Source of the DNA: Salticus scenicus
Taxonomy: Eukaryota > Arthropoda > Arachnida > Araneae > Salticidae
Direction: 5' to 3'
DNA: 64,000 bases
Assembly (NCBI GenBank): GCA_963930645.1
Contig: OZ005660.1
Location: forward strand, 242,052,836 to 242,116,835
The translations under genes were made by a program, and so were the position numbers. Below, piece by piece: positions 47,100 to 59,099 of this stretch. The notes below the pieces were generated by a model, which was not told where the DNA came from, ran no database searches, and was given only the letters and a program-made list of their open reading frames with translations. Numbering within the stretch: the first letter of the stretch is position 1; every line of letters starts with the position of its first letter.

Positions 47100-47580
47100 T
47101 ATATACAAGATGTTCCAAAAGTCTGACACCCCGCCCCCCCTAACTCGAAAAGGAGTCGAAATTTTGAAAAATGGCGAAACACGTATTTACTGAATTCGAG
47201 AGGGACCTCTTTTGGTGAAAAAAATTCGTCGCGGGGGGGGGGGGGCAGAGCAAATTCAAAATTTCAAATGGGAAGGTATATCTTGTGATAAATCCCTGGA
47301 AACGTCTCTTCAAGACAATCAATTTGATATAAATAGTTTCCCTCTACGATGATTATTAACCCTATGAATACGGATCTGGCCGATATTCGCTTGACACTTA
47401 AATACTGAACTTTGAAAAGAGAGGTCTCAGAAAGTGGAGTCGATTGTCTCCTACATTTATCATGTTTACCTGCAGGTGAAAGATAGGGGGGGGGGGGGTA
47501 GGCGTTTCTGAAATGTCATATTGATGCATTCCCCGGAGATAATCGTTGTACGGTCGCTACGAGGACACAGACCACGCGCT
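47100..47580. repeat. Dispersed repeat fragment with poly-G/C tracts
   Basis: Starts agatgttccaaaagtctgac and contains two poly-G tracts (47234-47247 and 47487-47499). It is GC-richer than its neighbours. The opening phrase resembles the ends of some arthropod non-LTR retroelements, but no reverse transcriptase frame is present. Confidence 0.4.
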
Positions 47581-47599
47581 TGATTGGAAAATATATAAA

Positions 47600-48058
47600 A
47601 GGAAAATATTTCGATTTTCGTTCTTTCAATATTGTCTTTGAATATATATATATGTAAATATATATATTTATATATAAATTATATATATATATATATATAT
47701 AAATTTTGCACCTTTTACTTTCTTTTTTCCCCCTTACAGCATTTTTTTTTTTTTTTTTTTTTTTAATTATTAATTTATAAATTTTATATGAGAAGACCAC
47801 TTGTAAATTAATACAATTATAAAAAAAATTAAAAAAAAAAAATATTAAAAAGAAAAAAGACAGAAAAGTCTCCCTGGGAAATTTTTAATTTAATTTTGAA
47901 AATATCAGTTTATTTATTTATTTATTTATATTATTATTATTATTACTATTATTTTTTTTTTTATGTAAATTTTAATGTCTACCTATAACAAAATCGAACA
48001 TACAGAATAATATTTTTATTTATTTATTTTTAGATAATAGAGATCTTTTATTGGAAAA
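47600..48058. other. Microsatellite-rich spacer
   Basis: (AT)n runs at about 47640-47702, poly-T at 47743-47764, and TTTA and ATT runs at 47910-47950. No gene is seen. Confidence 0.7.
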
Positions 48059-48419
48059 AGTAATAGGGCGTGTTCAGTAGAGCGCCCGATCCACGACCGG
48101 TCGAAAGTTTCCGAGCCAAAGCGTTCAGTGGTGTCGACCGATCCAGAGTTACATCGTTCAGTGGAATGGACCGATCTCGACCGGTCGTGGATCAGAAAGC
48201 CCAGAAAAATTTCTTGATCCATTGGGTCACGTGATGGATCAAATGCGCAATAGGTTGAAAATCAGGCTCTGATTGACATTACGCAGTGAAAACCTGAACA
48301 ATGAACATCTGTTTTTGACAATGATTGTTTATTTGTTTGATTAGCTGAGGATTAATACAGATGTATTGTTTGTTTTCGTTAGCTGTGACCCTGCTCACCT
48401 ATGCGCATGCGTGAGGTCT

Positions 48420-51400
48420 GCATTGATTTTGTTAAAATAGGGTAGAAGCGTAGAAGATGAGAGAATGTTTACATTTTACGAGTGAGAGATAAGTTGCGGT
48501 TTCTTTTTTCTTTTTTTTTCTTTTCAGGACATTATTGAATTTTGAGGCGATACTTCTTCGTTATATTCGTATAAAGGCAAAATGCTTATTTTTCCCCCTT
48601 GTAATTTTTAAATAAGTGTAGAAGATCAGTTTTATTCTTCGATGCAAAATAAAATCCGTAAACTTAAAAGTAAATGCCTGTTTTCTTTCTTCTTCTTCTT
48701 TTTTTTTTTTTCAGTTAAAATTATTTTTATTTGCTTACTTGATCTCTAAATTCGTACTATATCTGTCATACCTGAACACTTGTTTCATGCACTGATTATA
48801 GTAGTAAATTAATTAAAAATGACTTAAATTAGGTAAAATTTACATAATTCATTAATAAAAGAAGAGAAAAAGAACAACGTTTACAGTAGACTTTACCTGT
48901 AGTAAAAGTAATATATTTTTTTCTTTTAAATTATACTGCTAAAATAAAAATACCATATTTTTGGATCTCTATTTTACAGAAATTTACAGAAAATCGTATT
49001 TAAATCAAATCATTAGATTTTTTTATCATGATTATTTTAAACCTTTTATTTTTCGCGCATATTGTCATATAAATTACATTAAATAAAATATTGTTAATTA
49101 AAATTAAAAATTAAACTTTAAATTCGCGTAAAAAGGTAAAATAAATATTGAAGACTCATAAAAAGAAAACGAACACGTGTAGAACGAAAAGCGCATTTGG
49201 CTAAGTGCCCATCTCATTCAACGCATCACCCCTTTTCCGAGTAGGATCGTTCCGCGAGGCGATTTATGAAACACTCCTAGCTACGACCATTTGAGGTGTG
49301 GTATGATGACGTCACTACCGAAGGAGGAGTTTATGTTGAATGAATCACGATTCACGATCACGAACTATGGATCGGCACTTCGATAGAAAAGGTATTTTCA
49401 CTTATTTTTCCTGATAAGCTTATTTTTAAACATTAAATTTCTTAATTTACTCGTTTTATATACATAGAACGATAGAACATCGAAAACAAGCGCGAACGTC
49501 CGTCTTAATTTAATGGAGACTTGCAATCGACGAATCTATTGTGTAATGTAAATGCAAAACTAAGGTAAACAATAGAAATTACTTACTGCATTAGAGATTT
49601 ATAGATATGAATTAGTTATACAATTAGATATCAATGTCATTACCTGCTGAAAAACATTGCTAATATAAATAACATGTTCGAAATTTGTTTGCCACGTTTA
49701 TAAAATTAACGTTGATGTAAATATACATTTGTTTTGTTACGAATATATTCATGTTTTAAAAATAATTTAGCGTTATTTCAGATTTAAAGATTCTGAATAG
49801 ATAAATTGGGATAAAAAATATCCATGTTTCTTTGCAATAAGAGATAAAATTTGCTTTTGTGTTATCAAAATTTTAATGTAATGTAATTAGTTGCTGCATA
49901 TAAAGTTTTTATTTGTGCTGCTGTTAGTGGCTGTTAATGTTTGAAAGTGTTAGTTATGCAGGCTGTCTGTTTAAATATTTATAGTTTATTACTTTTATTT
50001 CCTTTCTATGTGTGTACAATTATTTATCATTACATATATCTATGCTTAGCTAAGAAAATAAACTTCATTTTTTATTTCACAGAATCCAAACATTTATTTC
50101 AACTGAATTAATATTGCCTTATGTATGTGATTATTAAAAATTTACGTACAAAGGTATTATCGATTCGGTTATTAACAACTTGAAGACTTCATGTAATGAA
50201 AGTATCCACCTGCATCTTACGAGGGAAATTCCAGCCACTAAGGGGAAAAAATAGATGCTAACCATAACCTTCAATGGTGAGTTAAAGAGATTCATTAATT
50301 TAATTATTATTGAATTAGTATATATTTTTATTATTGAAGAAATAATTTGTTTCTTATCAACTTTATCTCTTAATTATATATAAATCTATCTTGAATATAT
50401 ATCTTGAATATATAAATATACGTTAATATATAAATCTTGATTTTCATTATGTATTTGGATATTTGTAAAAAGTAAATAAAATATTTTGAGAACAATCATT
50501 TCACATAAATTGATTTGATTTATATTTTTACTGAAATGTGAATTTTGAGGTAAATAACAGAAATATAATGAAAATTTGAATTATTTAGATATTTGTTTGT
50601 GTTATTGTGGAATTTTCTAGTAGTAATTTGAAAAGTCATAATAACTGCAAACATGGAATATTTTAGAGGTAATTTCTTTATATAAATTTTAATTCCTATT
50701 TAATAATATTATTCTATTCAGTGAATTAAAATTAATGTTTAAATAAATATTGTGTAAATAACAGATATTTTGCATTTTAAAGATGTGTGTGTTTGAAACA
50801 AGAGTATTTTGAAAGGGGAAGATTATATACAAATGTAAATTAATATTGAAATTATCTGCTGCTTTAAATTATCATACATTATTGTACATGTATTTTGTAT
50901 TTAAAAGGTGATTTTTTTACATCTGTATAATCTTTTTTTGTAATGGGCGCTTTGATTTTCATGTGCACAAAGCACTTACATATGTTACAGTAATTACTGC
51001 AGTATGTTATTTGATGCATTTTATGAACATCTCATGCAGAGTGAGGTAGCAGTAACCAATGTTATTTTTTCTTTTTAATGTACATGGAGTGTAGATACAT
51101 GCATAATAACAACTGCTGCATACTGGGATTTTGTGCATTTATATTGTTCAATCATATATATTTAATGATTTAAATTTTTTATTTAATTGTAGTTGGTTAT
51201 AATTTTGTTATTTTTCCTTTCTTCTATATTCAATGGAAGAAAGTATTGGATTCGTAAAAATTTTCGACCTCTGGTTTTTGATGGATTTACACGTTTTTAG
51301 AGCTGTAGAACATGATTTGACCATTTTTAGAAAATGTCTGTGTGTGTGTGACAAAATTTAGTGGCAACTGTATCTCAGGAACTACTGCACAGAATTTCAT

Positions 51401-51980
51401 ACTAATTGGTATGTAGTTGCACCTTGACATAAATTAGTGCCTATCAACTTTTGGTAAAAATTGTCTTACAGGTTGAGTTGCCATCCCGCTTTTTCTAAAT
51501 TTTTAACATGGTGATATAGGACAAAATTTTGTATAAATGTGCATAAAGAGAATTATTTTTTAGTAATCATTATGAAATTTACAAGAATTATTTATAATAG
51601 AGATAGTCAACTGGGAAAAAAATTTTGTATGTGTAGGAGCCTCGCCTCCTCCCCCCCAGTAAATTTTCAAGATGGGTATCTTTCGAAAGGACTCGTCAAT
51701 ACCTTTAAAAGGAATGGTTGAACTATGAATCTGTGATACTTCAAAACAAAGTTATTGAATTTTTTTATTTTAACTAAAAAAAAAAAAGGGGAATTTTTTT
51801 TTTTTTTTTTTTTTTATTGTTACTGAGTGAATTTGTATAGGAAAATATAGAAGAAAGCCTTGTGGTGGCCACAACATACTAGTTAAATGAAAATTTCAGT
51901 ATTTATGTATTAACCGCCTGCCAGAGATTAACTGCTGGCATGTGGTTAATACAAAATATATATTACATATGTATTTCAAT
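48420..51980. other. Interior of candidate element, no gene recognised
   Basis: AT-rich, except the GC-richer block at 49200-49380, which includes a CRE-like tgacgtcac and tgaatcacgattcacg and could be promoter-like. No reading frame with recognisable motifs. Poly-A/T tracts at 51777-51787 and 51795-51815. Confidence 0.45.
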
Positions 51981-51992
51981 ATTTATATATAT

Positions 51993-53556
51993 GTTACCGC
52001 TAAAGTGCAGAAATCAGTTTATCTGCAGATTAGCTAGGTAATCTGCACATTAACTAGAGAGATCCATTAAAGTAAGGAAAATTGTTTCATTTTTCAAATT
52101 ACCTAGGTAATCTGCGAATTACCTAGATAATCTGCACATTACCTACTAGGCACTCGTTAAAGTGAAAATAAGATCTCTGTTGTTGTAGTTTTACAGCACG
52201 CTGTATTGTATTTATTTTTTTCATTTGGGGGAAAAAAAAATAGTTTTCTTTCTTTACTTATTTTAATCTGTATGTCTTTTTAATATGAAATATAACTTTA
52301 ATAGCTTTCAATAAATTCTATTTTATAAATGAATGTTAGAACAGTAACGATTTCTTTTCAAAATAAAAATATTTAACCATTTAAATAAATATTTAAAAAA
52401 AGTTTTATTAACAACTTATATTGCTATTACTATTTTTTTTTTTAAAGTTATGCACCAATTTTTAATTCGATAAAGAAATATTAAATTAGACAAATCAGAA
52501 GCATTATTTAAGAAGTACTTCAAATAATTAAAACTGCTTTAATAATTTTTAGAACGCATGAAAATTAAAATGACTGTTTTCCAATGCTTTATTAAACTAT
52601 ATTTTGCAACATACATATATCTGTACAAGTTTAGCAAATATATTAATTTTACAAAAAAAAAAAAAAAAACTTTATTAACGTATTTTATATGTGATAAACT
52701 ACAACGAAATTATCTGAAAAAGCGAACAAAATAAAAATAAAATGTAATCATGATATATAAAATATATAAAGGAAACTTGAAATTGAAAACAACAACAAAA
52801 TGTAATGAAATGCTAAAAAATGCATAAAAATTTCATATTAAGTATTTATTAAAGAAAGCCATAATATTGAATGTCATATTTTTCAGAGTTAAAAATTAAT
52901 ACTTTTTTTTTTTTTTTTTTTTTTTTTTTCAGTAAGTAATAGTAATTTAAATCAATTTTTAAATAAATTAGTTTTAAAAAGTTGTGTTTTAATAGTTTTA
53001 TTTTGGGAGGAAATAATTACTGTGTTGTAAATTTTAATATTCATAATTGAAAATGAAGTTTCAGGAGATACAGCGTTTAATTAAGATTAGATTTCAATAA
53101 TAAAATGCAGTGCAGACCCTTATCAAACTTATATTGACAGAATTAAAAAAGAGAAGAAATAAAATCAAAGTTAAAACAATTATAACTTACTTGTTACTTT
53201 AAGTTTTGTGTTGGTCATAATGAGAAACCTATAATAATCATGTCTTCAATGCTCCACATTTTACGTTTACCAATTGTCATAGCGGAAGCGGAGCGGAAAG
53301 GATGAAAGTTTTGGTTTGTGTTTGAAGGTCATTCGTGTATCTGTATCACACGACTGTTTGATGTCATAGTGAATGAAAAAAAACTAAGGCTCGAAACAAA
53401 CATTTGAACTTTAACGACACAGAAGCCGCTAATCTGCAGATTACCTAGTTAAAATGCGGAAAACTCTTGATTCCACACTTTAACGGGTCATTTTAGTTAA
53501 TCTGCAGATTAGCTAGGTAATCTGCACATTAACGGATTTCGAGCTTTAACGGTAAC
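51993..53556. mobile_element. Inverted-repeat element with dense TAATCTGC motifs
   Basis: The termini gttaccgctaaagtgcag (left) and, inverted, gttaccgttaaagctcg (right) lead into blocks built from aatctgcagattagctagg and aatctgcacatta. These motifs occur at least five times at 52020-52150 and at least four times at 53430-53540. Both sides are flanked by atatatat (51985-51992 and 53557-53564), which may be an 8-bp duplication or just a microsatellite. The 1.2-kb core is AT-rich with poly-A/T tracts. No transposase is seen. The superfamily is unknown. Confidence 0.75.
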
Positions 53557-54285
53557 ATATATATTTACATATAATTATCATAGAAGTAATCCTATAAAAT
53601 ATATTGTACTTTCTTACATATTTGTATTTATGCATATGAATAGCCTGCCAATGACATGCAGTTAACACGTAAATACCAAATTTTCTTTAAAAACTGCTTT
53701 GTGGTGATTTGTAGGGGCAAAAAAAAAAAAAAAAAAAAGAATTACAGCGTTTTAAATTGGTATTGTTAGTTTTTAAGGCAAGATAAATCGATTGCGGATA
53801 TTTTCAAGTGTAAAATTATTAGAAGGGACGGGAAGGGGCAAAAATGTAGAAAAGGAGCGGTTGTTTCGGAGAAAATGGCGGAAAACCCAGAACGCCTTAT
53901 TCTTTTATATTTTGCAGAGATTCGAATTCTGATACTCCATTCACATTTCATACTATGGATTTTTAATAGTATTTAGCCCGGAATTATGCAAGTTTCGGAG
54001 AAAACCACGAAAAAGTCAGACATTATGAAACATCAATTTTTTCACAAAACATTTCATAACTCAAAATCTTTTAAGAGAGAAATCCTTTTTTTTTTTTTTT
54101 TTCTTCTTTGCATATAGATTTTAAATTTTAATTATGACTAAATTATTTTTAATACATCATAAAGAAGATACTTATACTTTGAAGTACTTTTATATTATCG
54201 AAAGTGGAATTCGAGATTTCACCTGTTTTAAGGTGTCCTGATAAGGTTTTATTTTTTATCTCAGATACTAATTAAAATAACTGCA

Positions 54286-55166
54286 CACGGGTCTACGCTG
54301 CCGATAGCAGTGGGGAACCAGAGCGACATTTTTCCTGATCAGATTTTTTTTTTTTCACATGATAAAAATTAGTGCAATTTTGAGAATTTACATTAATTAT
54401 AGTGATTCATTCAAAAAATAGTGACCAGCGAAGCGGGCGAAGCCTGATAGTATTAAATATAAAGAGTATATCAAATATTTATATAAAATAATGAATAAAA
54501 TAAAATAATGAACATAAATACTAGATTTTAGTTTTGTATTATTTCAAACTCTAAAATTCATTCATTTAACTCTTAACATAACTGAATTAAGCTACTTTGG
54601 CAACTACCCCAGCTACTATTTACATGGTGGTCCAGTTTTAAAAAATGTGCAATAGATGAAACTTTCACAAATCTTGTTTGTTACTTGATGGCAATGCCTG
54701 TTAGATCTGCTGGAATTGAGAGAATCTTCTCAAATTTCTCATTTGTGCATCACAAATTGAAAAATCGTTTAGGTTTAGAAACCGCATCAAAACTTGTCTT
54801 TTGTTATAGAAGACTGAATAGTGTAAACAATGTAAACTTTGATTTTCAATGGCGATAACATTGTAAATGAATTTTTTTTGGTTAACATTTAATTGATTTT
54901 CCTATGCATTATCTATTGTATGTCAGTAATTATTTTTATGTCATTTTCTGAGTAGACCCGTGCGCGATGTGCACGCATGAATGCATATATATGAGCGCTG
55001 CGCACGCGTATTCCTTCACCACCCTTATGATTTCACAAAATTCCATGTTATTACTCATAAACTTTTATTCTTAAGAAAAGGAATTAAAAAAAAAAAAAAA
55101 AAAACACTTCTAATCGGGTAAAAAGTCACACCGGGTCCCCTCTGCTTTCGGCAGCGTAGACCCGTG
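54286..55166 (+). mobile_element. hAT-like element remnant
   Basis: Inverted termini CACGGGTCTACGCTGCCG (left) and, complementary, CGGCAGCGTAGACCCGTG (right). It contains a hAT transposase C-terminal frame. No clean 8-bp duplication is visible. A roughly 75-bp block beginning tagacccgtg is duplicated at 54954-55024 and 55159-55229, so the right end has been rearranged. Confidence 0.65.
54586..54858 (+). pseudogene. hAT transposase C-terminal dimerisation fragment
   Basis: A 90-codon open frame (no Met start) ends at TAA 54856-54858. It reads KLLWQLPQLLFTWWSSFKK, then a phrase ending LMAMPVRSAGIERIFSNFS, then HHKLKNRLGLETASKLVF. The order (W-W, then PxRSAGIERxFS, then KxRLxxExxxKL) is the conserved hAT C-terminal dimerisation region, close to the carboxyl end of these transposases. 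The rest of the protein, including the catalytic residues and BED finger, is absent. The frame is closed upstream by TGA, so this is a relic. The family is clear; the subfamily is not determined. Confidence 0.88.
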
Positions 55167-56429
55167 TGTGCGCAGTGCTCACGAATTCATATATATGCTC
55201 GCTGTGCGCACATATTCCTTCACCACCCTTTCTGTCCCTCCTTAATTTTACACTTTCGAAAATATCCTCATTCGACTCATAGGCACTCAAAACCTATATA
55301 TTCCAATTTCGAACGGTCTAACTCAATAATTTTTTGGCCCCCTTGAGTATATCTTAAAACATATAAATCAGGTGAAATCTCGAATTTCGATTAGTGCCCT
55401 CTATTGGATAAATTTAATGTAGGTTATTCGATAATATAAAAGTACTTTAAAATAACTTTCGAATTAAGTATTTAAAAAAAATTAATAATATTTAGAATTC
55501 AAAATACTGAAATTTTAAAATATTGCAGCGCCATCTGGTGGTAGAAATTTCTGTAATCTACTGTTTAATTTTAAATCAACAAAGCTTTAAAATGATGTAT
55601 TACTTATGAAATTATTTTAATTAGTAGCTGAGATACAAAAGAAAACCTAATCAGGTCACCTTAAAACGTGGAAATCTGGTGAAATCTCGAATTTCACTTT
55701 CGATAATATAAAAGCTCTTTAAAATATCTTTCGAATGATGTATTAAAAATAATTTAATCATATTCAGAATTCGAAATATTGAAATTTTAATATATTACAG
55801 CGCCATCTGGCGGTAGAAAAGTCTGTAGGATCTACTGTTCAATTCCAAATCAACAAAGCTTTCAAATAATGTATTACTATAAAATTATTTTAATTAGTAG
55901 CTGAGATACAAAAAAAAAAACCTAAACAGAACACCTTAAAACGTGGAAATAACGTGAAATCTCGAATTCCATTACTTACAGTAGTTGGTTAACGGAAGGT
56001 GACAGAAATTTGTGGCGTCTACTCTTGAAATTCAACTCAAATAAGTTTCAAAATGACATATTACTTTTGAAATTATGCTAATTAGAAGCTGAGATACAAA
56101 AATGATATAAACACCATTATAAAACGACTTATGTCTGACTTTTTCGCAGTTTTCTCCGAAACTTGCGTAATTCCGGGTTAAATACTGTTAAAAATCAATA
56201 GTATGAAATGTGAATGGGGTATCAGAATTCTAAACTCTGCAAAATATAAAAGAATAAAGGCATTCTCGGTTTTCCGTTGTTTTTTCCAAAACAACCGTTC
56301 TTTTTCTACGTTTTTGCCCCTTCTCCCCCCTTTCTGTCCCTCTTAATAATTTTACACTTGAAAATATCCGCAATCGATTTATCTTTCCTTAAAACCTAAT
56401 AATACCAATTTCAAACGCTGTAACTTTTT

Positions 56430-58290
56430 TTTCCCTTCGCCCCCCCCTCCCCCTCAAGCCCTTCCTAATAATTCTACACTTTCAAAAATATTCAGAATCG
56501 AATTATCGGGCATTAAAACCAAATATTGCAAAATTTCAACGGCATATCTCAATTTAAAATATGTACTGCCAAATATAAAACAATTTAATCTAATTTTTTT
56601 GTTTGTCCACATATTTTCATGGAAATTGAACACTAGGTTTATAATATGCTGTCTAGCCCGAATATTAATTCAAATGTAACATGAGTGAAAATTTGAAAAA
56701 GTTTGAAAATTGCAATTTTCCCCTCCACTATAAATCACGTGACATCTTGATCTGTTACAATCATTTCCTTTTTCATGGCAGACGGTCGTCTGGCATTTGA
56801 AATGATGTTGCCACAAAAAATTCATACTGTTCATTCATTCAACATAATTCATTCAATATAATTCATTCATTCAACAATTAAATTTTTAAAAATTTAATTG
56901 TTGTACCGATAAGCCGCTTGTACACTTAGATTCAGAAAAAATTCCCCTTTCATTTGGTACCGAAATTGTAACGATCGAACAAATATTTCTAATTTTTTTT
57001 TTTTTCTGCTTTTAACTCCGTTAAAATATCTTTTTTTATGCAATGGCGGTGAATTCTCATTCATTGAGATCGCTTTGAGATTAGACATGATTCGACATTT
57101 TAATTAATATCTCCACAACTAGTTAAAAATTTTAAATTCTGTTTTCAGGAGGCCCTCGGAAAGGCTCCATAGCATCAGTATGTCAATTCTTGTACTTCTG
57201 CGTTCAGTAGGGGCTGAACGTATAAAAGAACAGACAGACTGACAGACAGACAAACCTTTCCATTTATTATTATACATATGTCGTTTATTGTATCTTGTTA
57301 TTTAAAAACATATTTTAAATTACCTTGGAGATACTCCGGATAATATATTTTGGGATAAAAACATTTTAGTCAAATTCAAACTCATATGAGGCATCTTTTA
57401 ATATCCTAATGATAATTTTTTAACTTTACAGAGTTAGATATTCTTTTTTTTTTTTTAACAAGGACTACAAATATGAAATCTGTTCCTCGAGTATCCTTCG
57501 TTATTTTGAGAAATAAGCAGGAAAGAATTGAAAATTGAAGCTGTGGGGCATTTTTGCAACTTAAAATGAAAATAATGAAATTATTTCCTAACTGTATATT
57601 AGAAATATACATATAGAGTGTTATATATTGCCTTAAATTAACTAAAAAATTCAATAGTGAAAGTTATAAGCATTAGAAAAAGTATGTACTAGATTTTTTA
57701 TAAAAAACAATTATCAAAAAAGTCGTCGTCAAATAGTGAAAAAAATTTAAATGTCGCCAAAGGGAATCATACTAAATCTGTAGCACAAAGTGGTCTAGAT
57801 ATAACAAATTTTCTTCTATTCTTAAAAAATAAGTTACTGATTTTTAACACATTTTATTTTGTCGTATTATTTTTTAAATGCTATTAAATGTTATGTTGTT
57901 CTATCCAGCATTGGATATGGGGATTTCTATAATATTTTTCTGCTTTTGTCTTATGAAATGCACTATTTATATTCATATTTATTGCATGGAAAAGCAGCAA
58001 AGAGGTAGGAAGAACCCCGCAGGTGTTAATAAAGCAAAGTGAGTCAAGGATTGGTGAGTGGAGTGAGGAGGCAGGAACCCCCCCCCCCCCCAGTTATGTT
58101 TAAAAAAAATAATAAACATATTTGATACTAGGTTTTTTATGCAGTTCATCATCCCCCCCCCCCCCTCAAAAACAAAAGTGTGGACAAATCTAAAATCCTG
58201 GTTGAAAGTGCTTGAAAATTTCCTGGGAAGTGGTTGAAAAGTACTTGATAACTCCTTGAATTTTTTTTACTCCTAAGTGTATGAACCACG
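56430..58290. other. Non-genic region with a CAGA-tailed repeat fragment
   Basis: At 57145-57262 a GC-richer fragment ends in gaacagacagactgacag, a tail like those at 21590 and 39397 but preceded by different sequence. Poly-C runs at 58079-58091 and 58154-58165. No gene is seen. Confidence 0.5.
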
Positions 58291-58366
58291 GAATAGTTAC
58301 TATTTATTTAAATCAAATTGGAGTGTAAAGGTTGATATTTTTATTTATTATGAAGTATGCGAAAAA

Positions 58367-58438
58367 TACCAGAGCTGGGAATCGAACCTGGGCACCTCCG
58401 TTTAACGCAATGATGCTCTACCACTGAGCTACCATGGC
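58367..58438 (-). repeat. tRNA-like sequence with GTT in anticodon position
   Basis: On the minus strand: gccatggtagctcagtggta, then gagcatcattgcgttaaacg, then ggttcgattcccag and ctctggta. A-box and B-box are excellent. It is the inverted partner of the two plus-strand copies. The residue before the presumed anticodon is C rather than the universal U, arguing against a working tRNA. Confidence 0.7.
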
Positions 58439-58516
58439 TGACCTGATATATCTGCATTTGCAGACTCGGTGACTTTCCCAACGAATATTAAGCGAGAAGT
58501 GCCTAGCTGGTTGTCA

Positions 58517-58588
58517 GCCAGGGTAGCTCAGTTGTAGAGCATCCATGCGTTAAGTGAAGGTGCCCGGGTTCGATTCCCGGCTTTGGTA
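58517..58588 (+). repeat. tRNA-like sequence with GTT in anticodon position
   Basis: Reads gccagggtagctcagttgta, gagcatccatgcgttaagtg, then gggttcgattcccggc. The acceptor stem gccaggg pairs with ctttggt using G-U wobble, and the T-arm is perfect. It could be transcribed by RNA polymerase III. Confidence 0.72.
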
Positions 58589-58814
58589 TTTTTTGCATAG
58601 TTGGTAATAAATAAAAATATCAACCTTTACACTCCAATTTGATTTAAATAAATATTCACGGTTGATGAATTCACGAATAAAAATTTCTAAATTGAAATTT
58701 CTTAGTCTATGGAGTTGTGCTACGATTATTATTGTCTCACCTGATATATCTGCGTTTGCAGACTCGGTGACTTTCCCAACGAATATTATGCGAGAAGTGC
58801 CTAGCTGGTTGTCA

Positions 58815-58886
58815 GCCAGGGTAGCTCAGTGGTAGAGTATCCGTGCGTTAAGCGGAGGTGCCCGGGTTTGATTCCCGGCTCTGGTA
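58815..58886 (+). repeat. tRNA-like sequence with GTT in anticodon position
   Basis: Best-folding copy: acceptor gccaggg/ctctggt, D-arm gtagctcagtggtagag, anticodon stem tccgt/gcgga with loop gcgttaa (GTT, Asn-like), T-arm gggtttgattcccgg. The loop has C where U33 is expected and the B-box has one change. A tRNA-derived repeat is more likely than a tRNA gene. Confidence 0.7.
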
Positions 58887-58989
58887 TTTTTTGCATAGTT
58901 GCTAATAAATAAAAATATCAACCTTTACACTCCAATTTGATTTAAATAAATATTCACGGTTGATGAATTCACGAATAAAAATTTCTAAA

Positions 58990-59097
58990 TAGTTACTATT
59001 TAGTTTAAAGGATATTTGGTATTCAGCTGAAGTTAGTATTTCGTTGGCCGAATATTCGGTATTTGGCCAAAACTGATATTTGGTGCATCCCTAATAT
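58990..59097. repeat. hAT-type terminus (right end)
   Basis: ggccgaatattcggtatttg then ccaaaactgatatttggtgc and atcccta give, on the complement, tagggatgcaccaaatatc, a common hAT end. A diverged counterpart is at 36468-36515. No left end is seen nearby. Confidence 0.45.
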
Positions 59098-59099
59098 GC

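Larger units (their letters stand above)
53738..56428. mobile_element. 2.7-kb foldback element containing a hAT fragment
   Basis: The left arm (about 53738-54285) and right arm (about 55600-56428) are inverted copies: aagataaatcgattgcgg pairs with ccgcaatcgatttatctt, cggaattatgcaagtttcgg with ccgaaacttgcgtaattccg, and gtggaattcgagatttcacc with ggtgaaatctcgaatt. The right arm includes two tandem units (about 55365-55670 and 55680-55970) sharing cagcgccatctgg and aattagtagctgagatac. The hAT-type insertion at 54286-55166 breaks the left side. Confidence 0.8.
58307..58987. mobile_element. Composite of three tRNA-like sequences flanked by 15-bp direct repeats
   Basis: aatagttactattta flanks the unit at 58292-58306 and 58988-59002. 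Inside, tttaaatcaaattggagtg... and its complement form inverted arms (58307-58345 and 58602-58650), each next to a tRNA-like sequence pointing outwards. The block from 58441 to 58692 is repeated directly at 58739-58990 (offset 298 bp). No protein is encoded. Confidence 0.75.

Noticed and set aside
58367..58886. Functional tRNA-Asn genes
   Set aside because: Although A and B boxes and T-arms are excellent, the nucleotide before the GTT is C rather than U, the acceptor stems rely on G-U pairs, and the sequences sit in a duplicated, inverted repeat. A tRNA-derived element is more likely.
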